From Desulfovibrionaceae bacterium (GTDB taxonomy: Bacteria > Desulfobacterota > Desulfovibrionia > Desulfovibrionales > Desulfovibrionaceae): DNA of 59,510 bases. The stretch spans positions 1-59,510 of the forward strand of contig JAQXJC010000001.1 of NCBI GenBank assembly GCA_029008115.1, in the 5' to 3' direction. Positions 56,145 through 59,510 of this stretch are shown one piece after another; position 1 is the first letter of the stretch; each line of letters opens with the position of its first letter. Below the pieces are notes generated by a model. The model was not told where the DNA came from, searched no databases, and saw only the letters and a list, made by a program, of their open reading frames with translations. Position numbers and translations under genes: made by a program.

Positions 56145-57266
56145 CTATACGCGCATGGCGCGGGCCGCCAGCTCCACCTGATGCCGAAATTCCCTGCGGA
56201 AGCGCGACTCATTGAAATCCGCCGCGCAGGCACGGAGCGTCTGCGGCGCAAAATCCTGCTCACGCCGCTCGAACGCCGCCATGCAGTCCATGAGGGCTTC
56301 CGGCGTCTGCTGATCAAAGAACAGGCCGCCCACCCCGTCGCGCACTGTTTCCAGCGCGCCGCCCCGCCGGTAGGCCAGCACAGGCACTCCTGAGGCCAGG
56401 GCCTCCACCGGCACGATGCCAAAATCTTCCTCGCCGGGGAACAGCAGGGCCCGAGCGCCGCGCAGCCAGCCTGCCAGCGCCGCGTCATCCGCCCGTCCCG
56501 TGAAGAGCACATCCGGGCCGGCAAGAGCCTTAAGGCGCTTCATTTCCTCGCCGCCGCCCACGATCACCAGCTTTCTGCCCATGCGGGCGCAGGCTTCTAT
56601 GGCCACATCGACGCGCTTGTACCGTACCAGCTGCCCCATGCACAGATAGTATTCGCCTCCCGGCGCCTCGCGCACCGGAAATGCGTCAATATCCACCGGC
56701 GGATGCACCACGGCCGCCTCCCGCCGCCAGCGCTTGCGGATGCGACGGGCCACGGTGCGGGAATTGGCCACAAAGGCGTCCACCATTCCCGCGCTCTCCA
56801 CATCCCAGCGGCGCAGACCGGGCACGAAAAGACGCATGCCCAGCCGGCTGAGGACGCCGGCACGCTGGTAATATTCCGGATAGAGGTCCCACAGATAGCG
56901 CATGGGCGTATGACAGTAGCACAGGTGCAGACTGTCCGAACGGGTAATGACGCCCTTGGCCGGGCCGGATTCGCTGGAAATAACCAGATCATAGTCCAGC
57001 AGATTCAGACGGGACAGGGCCTGCGGCATGAGCGGCAGATACTTCTGATACATGCGCCGGGCGGCGGGCAGCCTGTCAATGAAGGTAGTATAGATGTCAT
57101 GCCGCGCCAGCTCTTCGCTGAGCGAATCCCTGTCCAGCACATGCGTAAAGATATCCGCCTGCGGATACATGCGGCACAGGGCTTCCAGCACCTTTTCCCC
57201 GCCGCGCATGCCCACCAGCCAGTAATGCACCAGCGCAACGCGCAGACTGCCGTTCTGCCGCTCCAC
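56145..57266 (-). CDS. Glycosyltransferase family 4
   Basis: A 373-residue GT-B glycosyltransferase. It begins at GTG 57266 with GGAGGG six bases upstream. The N-terminal lobe has VALVHYWLVGMRGGEKVLEA and CYCHTPMRYLWDLYPEYYQ. The C-terminal lobe has YYLCMGQLVRYKRVDVAIEA and EEDFGIVPVEALASG, with the E-x7-E motif of family 4. It likely adds a sugar, such as mannose, to a lipid-linked glycan together with the WbaP-like enzyme. Donor and acceptor are unknown. Confidence 0.92.
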   Translation of the reverse strand: MERQNGSLRVALVHYWLVGMRGGEKVLEALCRMYPQADIFTHVLDRDSLSEELARHDIYTTFIDRLPAARRMYQKYLPLMPQALSRLNLLDYDLVISSESGPAKGVITRSDSLHLCYCHTPMRYLWDLYPEYYQRAGVLSRLGMRLFVPGLRRWDVESAGMVDAFVANSRTVARRIRKRWRREAAVVHPPVDIDAFPVREAPGGEYYLCMGQLVRYKRVDVAIEACARMGRKLVIVGGGEEMKRLKALAGPDVLFTGRADDAALAGWLRGARALLFPGEEDFGIVPVEALASGVPVLAYRRGGALETVRDGVGGLFFDQQTPEALMDCMAAFERREQDFAPQTLRACAADFNESRFRREFRHQVELAARAMRV

Positions 57267-57329
57267 GGCATACCCTCCTGTTTTCGCCCGCCGGTCTTCC
57301 GCCGCAGGCTCTCTTGCTGCCGGAACGGC

Positions 57330-57794
57330 CTAGGCCGCGGGCTTGTCCCCGATGGCGGCGGTAATCTGCGCTTCGCAGGCCAGCTTGCCATCCACCCAGG
57401 CTTTGGCGTCCATCTTGCACATGCGCAGCTTCATGCGCAGGTTGGAGCATTCCAGCTCCAGACGGTCTCCGGGCACCACCTGACGACGGAACTTCACGCC
57501 GTCCAGCCCCGTGAAGAGAAAGAGCTTGCCTTCCGTGCTTTCCATGCCGCTGGCGGCCAGCAGGCCGCCCGTCTGCGCCAGCGCTTCCAGAATCAGCACT
57601 CCCGGCATAATCGGCACGCCGGGGAAATGCCCCTGAAAGAAAGGCTCGTTCATGGTCACATTCTTGTATGCCCTGATATGCGAACCGGGCACGCATTCCA
57701 CCACCCTGTCCACCAGCAGGAAGGGATAGCGATGCGGCAGGAGCTGCATGATCTTCTGAATATCCATCGACAGGGGCTTCTGTTCCATTTCCAT
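57330..57794 (-). CDS. fabZ: 3-hydroxyacyl-ACP dehydratase FabZ
   Basis: A 154-residue hot-dog-fold dehydratase of fatty acid synthesis. The active site lies in FQGHFPGVPIMPGVLILEAL, with catalytic His56 and Glu70. It begins with MEMEQKPLSMDIQKIMQLLP and contains HRYPFLLVDR. Three ATG codons lie close together; the one at 57794 has GGAGG at the best distance. The glycosyltransferase gene follows 63 bases later. It lies downstream of the Skp gene, as in many lipid A clusters, but lpxD is absent between them and a terminator separates the two. Confidence 0.95.
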   Translation of the reverse strand: MEMEQKPLSMDIQKIMQLLPHRYPFLLVDRVVECVPGSHIRAYKNVTMNEPFFQGHFPGVPIMPGVLILEALAQTGGLLAASGMESTEGKLFLFTGLDGVKFRRQVVPGDRLELECSNLRMKLRMCKMDAKAWVDGKLACEAQITAAIGDKPAA

Positions 57795-57877
57795 GTGCAT
57801 AACCTCCGGACGTGCGGCACGTCGGTTCTGGCCGGCGCGCATAGTGTGCGGCGCGCGGCATCAACATAGCAGCGTAT

Positions 57878-57914
57878 AAAAAAACCCCGCACAGCAGTCA
57901 GCCGCTGCGCGGGG
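57878..57914 (-). terminator. Rho-independent terminator of the Skp/OmpH gene
   Basis: On the minus strand CCCCGC (57909-57914) pairs with GCGGGG (57885-57890), with further CAG/CTG inner pairs, followed by seven T residues (57878-57884). It lies 23 bases after the stop. Confidence 0.9.
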
Positions 57915-57937
57915 AACATGTCATGCGGCAATCCGCC

Positions 57938-58456
57938 CTACTTCTTCTTTTTCCATTCGCCGGTCTTCCACAGGCGGTTGGCTTCGGCCAGCACGTCGGC
58001 GGTCAGGTCCATGCTCTGCTGGGCGTACAGCACGCCGCCCGCGGCGATGTCCACAATAAAGTCGAAGTTCTTGCGCTGGGCAACTTCATACGAAGCGCGG
58101 TAGATGATGGCCACCATCTCCTGACGAATCTGGATGTTGTCCTGCTCCACACGGCGGGCAAAGTTGCGCGCCTTTTCATCCAGCTCGCGCTTCTTGCGGA
58201 TAAATTCGACCTTCTTCTCTTCCGTGACGGAAGAACCCTTCAGCCCTTCGGCCTGCTTCTGGAGAGCCTTGGTCTGTTTTTCCAGCTGGGCGCGCTCGGC
58301 GCCGAATTTCTTTTCCATGCGCTTCTGGGCATCCTTGGCGGGATCGCTCTGCGTCGCGATCTTCTGCATGTCCACCACGCCAATCTTTGATTCGGCCAGG
58401 GCCACGCCGCTCAACATGAAGCACAGGGCGAACGCCATTACTACAATCTTACGCAT
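57938..58456 (-). CDS. Periplasmic chaperone, Skp/OmpH family
   Basis: A 172-residue protein with a signal peptide ending at ALAES. The mature part begins KIGVVDMQKI, as in Skp, followed by a long basic coiled-coil (about residues 45-120) and a C-terminal segment AQRKNFDFIVDIAAGGVLYA that closes the trimerisation domain. Skp binds unfolded outer membrane proteins in the periplasm. TATAAC about 36 bases upstream could be a -10 site. It follows the amidase gene and is probably an envelope biogenesis gene. Confidence 0.93.
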   Translation of the reverse strand: MRKIVVMAFALCFMLSGVALAESKIGVVDMQKIATQSDPAKDAQKRMEKKFGAERAQLEKQTKALQKQAEGLKGSSVTEEKKVEFIRKKRELDEKARNFARRVEQDNIQIRQEMVAIIYRASYEVAQRKNFDFIVDIAAGGVLYAQQSMDLTADVLAEANRLWKTGEWKKKK

Positions 58457-58520
58457 GGGGCTGTCTCCTTATGTGAATATCAATGACACGTTCAGCGTTA
58501 TAAAGTTTTTCTGCTCCTCT

Positions 58521-59510
58521 TCAGATAGCATCAGCCCTGCCGCCAGTCAAGGATAAGCCCGCCTGAACGCTGGATTCCATGCGCCTTTTGTAGCGCAGGA
58601 TGCCCGCGGCGATGCCTTCCGCAAGCTGGCGCCGGTAGGCCGCGTCGCGCAGGCGGGCGGCCTCTTCGGGGTTGGAGAGATAGCCCACCTCCACCAGCAC
58701 GGAGGGCATGGACGCGGACATCAGCACAAAAAAGGGCGCGGAACGAACCCCATTGCTTTTCAGCCTGCGCCCCTGTTCCCGCATATGGGAGGCGGTTCGG
58801 TTCTGAATGTCCGCCGCCAGTGTGCGGGATTCCAGATTCCGGGCATGCAGCAGCACCCGCGCCAGCACGGTGTTCATCTCGCCCAGCCCGCGTCCGCTCC
58901 CGCTGTTCTCGCGCATGGCCACCTGCATGGCACGGTGATCCCGCGCCAGATCAAGATAATAGGTTTCCAGCCCGCTGGCCCTGCGGTCGGCGCTGGCATT
59001 CACATGCAGGGAAACAAATATGTCCGCGCCGGAGGCATTGGCCAGGGCCGCGCGCCTTGCCAGCGATACCGTACTGCCGCCGCTGCGGCTGCACACGACC
59101 TTCAGTCCGGCCGCCTTCAGGCGGCGCTCCAGATGGCGCGCCATGTCCAGCGTCACTTCGGATTCGCGCGTGCCGTGATGCACGGCGCCCGGGTCTTTGC
59201 CGCCATGCCCGGCATCAATGAACACGGTGCGTATGTGCAGACCAAGCTGCGCCCCCATGCTGGCCAGCGCCTGCCGGGACGAGGGCTGCACGGGGCGGGC
59301 CGGGGCACGCGGCGGGGCGCCGTCCGTCTGCCGTACTCCGCCCGATGAGGACTGCCGCAGCCGCCGCGCCGCTCCAAGCATATCGCCCCGGGGATAGCGG
59401 GATTCTATCGCGTCCAGCAGGGCCGCCGCTGTGTTCCAGTCTTTCAGCGGCCCGGCATACAGCCGCGCCGCCGCCAGCAGGGCGTCATCCGCCAGCACGG
59501 AGTGCGGATG
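58521..59510 (-). CDS. N-acetylmuramoyl-L-alanine amidase (AmiC type), 5' end outside window
   Basis: The frame is open to the window end, so the N-terminus is missing; about 329 residues are visible. The amidase_3 domain shows the zinc ligands and the catalytic Glu: His in TVFIDAGHGGKDPGA, Glu in RESEVTLDMA, His in FVSLHVNASAD, and Glu in VLVEVGYLSNPEE. Before it lies a TPR-like segment (AARLYAGPLKDWNTAAALLDA) and a Pro-rich linker. This enzyme cleaves the peptide from MurNAc during cell separation. Its own signal peptide, if any, lies outside the window. Confidence 0.93.
   Translation of the reverse strand, partial: HPHSVLADDALLAAARLYAGPLKDWNTAAALLDAIESRYPRGDMLGAARRLRQSSSGGVRQTDGAPPRAPARPVQPSSRQALASMGAQLGLHIRTVFIDAGHGGKDPGAVHHGTRESEVTLDMARHLERRLKAAGLKVVCSRSGGSTVSLARRAALANASGADIFVSLHVNASADRRASGLETYYLDLARDHRAMQVAMRENSGSGRGLGEMNTVLARVLLHARNLESRTLAADIQNRTASHMREQGRRLKSNGVRSAPFFVLMSASMPSVLVEVGYLSNPEEAARLRDAAYRRQLAEGIAAGILRYKRRMESSVQAGLSLTGGRADAI

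Overview
The window is high-GC bacterial chromosome, most likely from a sulfate-reducing member of the Desulfovibrionaceae. The reasons are the flavoredoxin-type flavoprotein, the TauE/SafE sulfite-exporter-like protein, a selenocysteine-containing SelD, the tig-clpP-clpX-lon cluster, and a ribosomal protein locus with secA beside it. The family assignment is inferred from gene content, not from a database search.

Region 1 (1-14808, plus strand) is an accessory operon of nine tightly packed genes whose 5' end lies outside the window. It encodes a membrane protein and a secreted protein that share a C-terminal domain, an SrfB-type actin/Hsp70-like ATPase, an SrfC-type large GTPase, a single-pass protein with a Sel1-like tail, an exported SH3/von Willebrand A (vWA) protein resembling the periplasmic half of the type VI secretion kinase PpkA, an ABC ATPase and an FtsX/MacB-type permease, and an exported formylglycine-generating-enzyme-fold protein. 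The last three resemble TagT, TagS and TagR, the envelope-sensing module that activates PpkA in Pseudomonas. No kinase and no type VI apparatus is present here. I propose that this is an envelope-signalling module wired to SrfB/SrfC, and it is the most interesting part of the window. A dehydrogenase gene and a terminator close the block at 15812.

Region 2 (15823-23043, minus strand) holds the protein quality-control genes lon, clpX, clpP and tig, then tRNA-Leu(TAG), then selD. The selD gene has an in-frame UGA followed by a SECIS-like hairpin, so it encodes a selenoprotein.

Region 3 (23199-37666, minus strand) is the merged S10-spc-alpha ribosomal superoperon, running rpsJ to rplQ with secY, map and rpoA. 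Here infA and adk are missing, and fusA and tuf do not precede rpsJ. A 657-base gap separates rpsJ from secA. It contains a good sigma70-type promoter and a long hairpin-rich leader.

Region 4 (38324-49836) holds secA, a two-ACT-domain regulator with a DUF711 (PFL-like) protein, an unidentified periplasmic coiled-coil protein, a TauE/SafE permease, cmk, hisC, a universal stress protein, a UDP-glucuronate decarboxylase-like epimerase and a TatD-family nuclease.

Region 5 (49926-59510) holds ung, a four-gene polar amino acid ABC transporter, a flavoredoxin-like protein, a WbaP-type sugar-phosphate transferase, a GT4 glycosyltransferase, fabZ, a Skp/OmpH chaperone and the C-terminal part of an N-acetylmuramoyl-L-alanine amidase. 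This is mostly cell-envelope biogenesis. No CRISPR array, rRNA, insertion sequence or prophage gene was seen.
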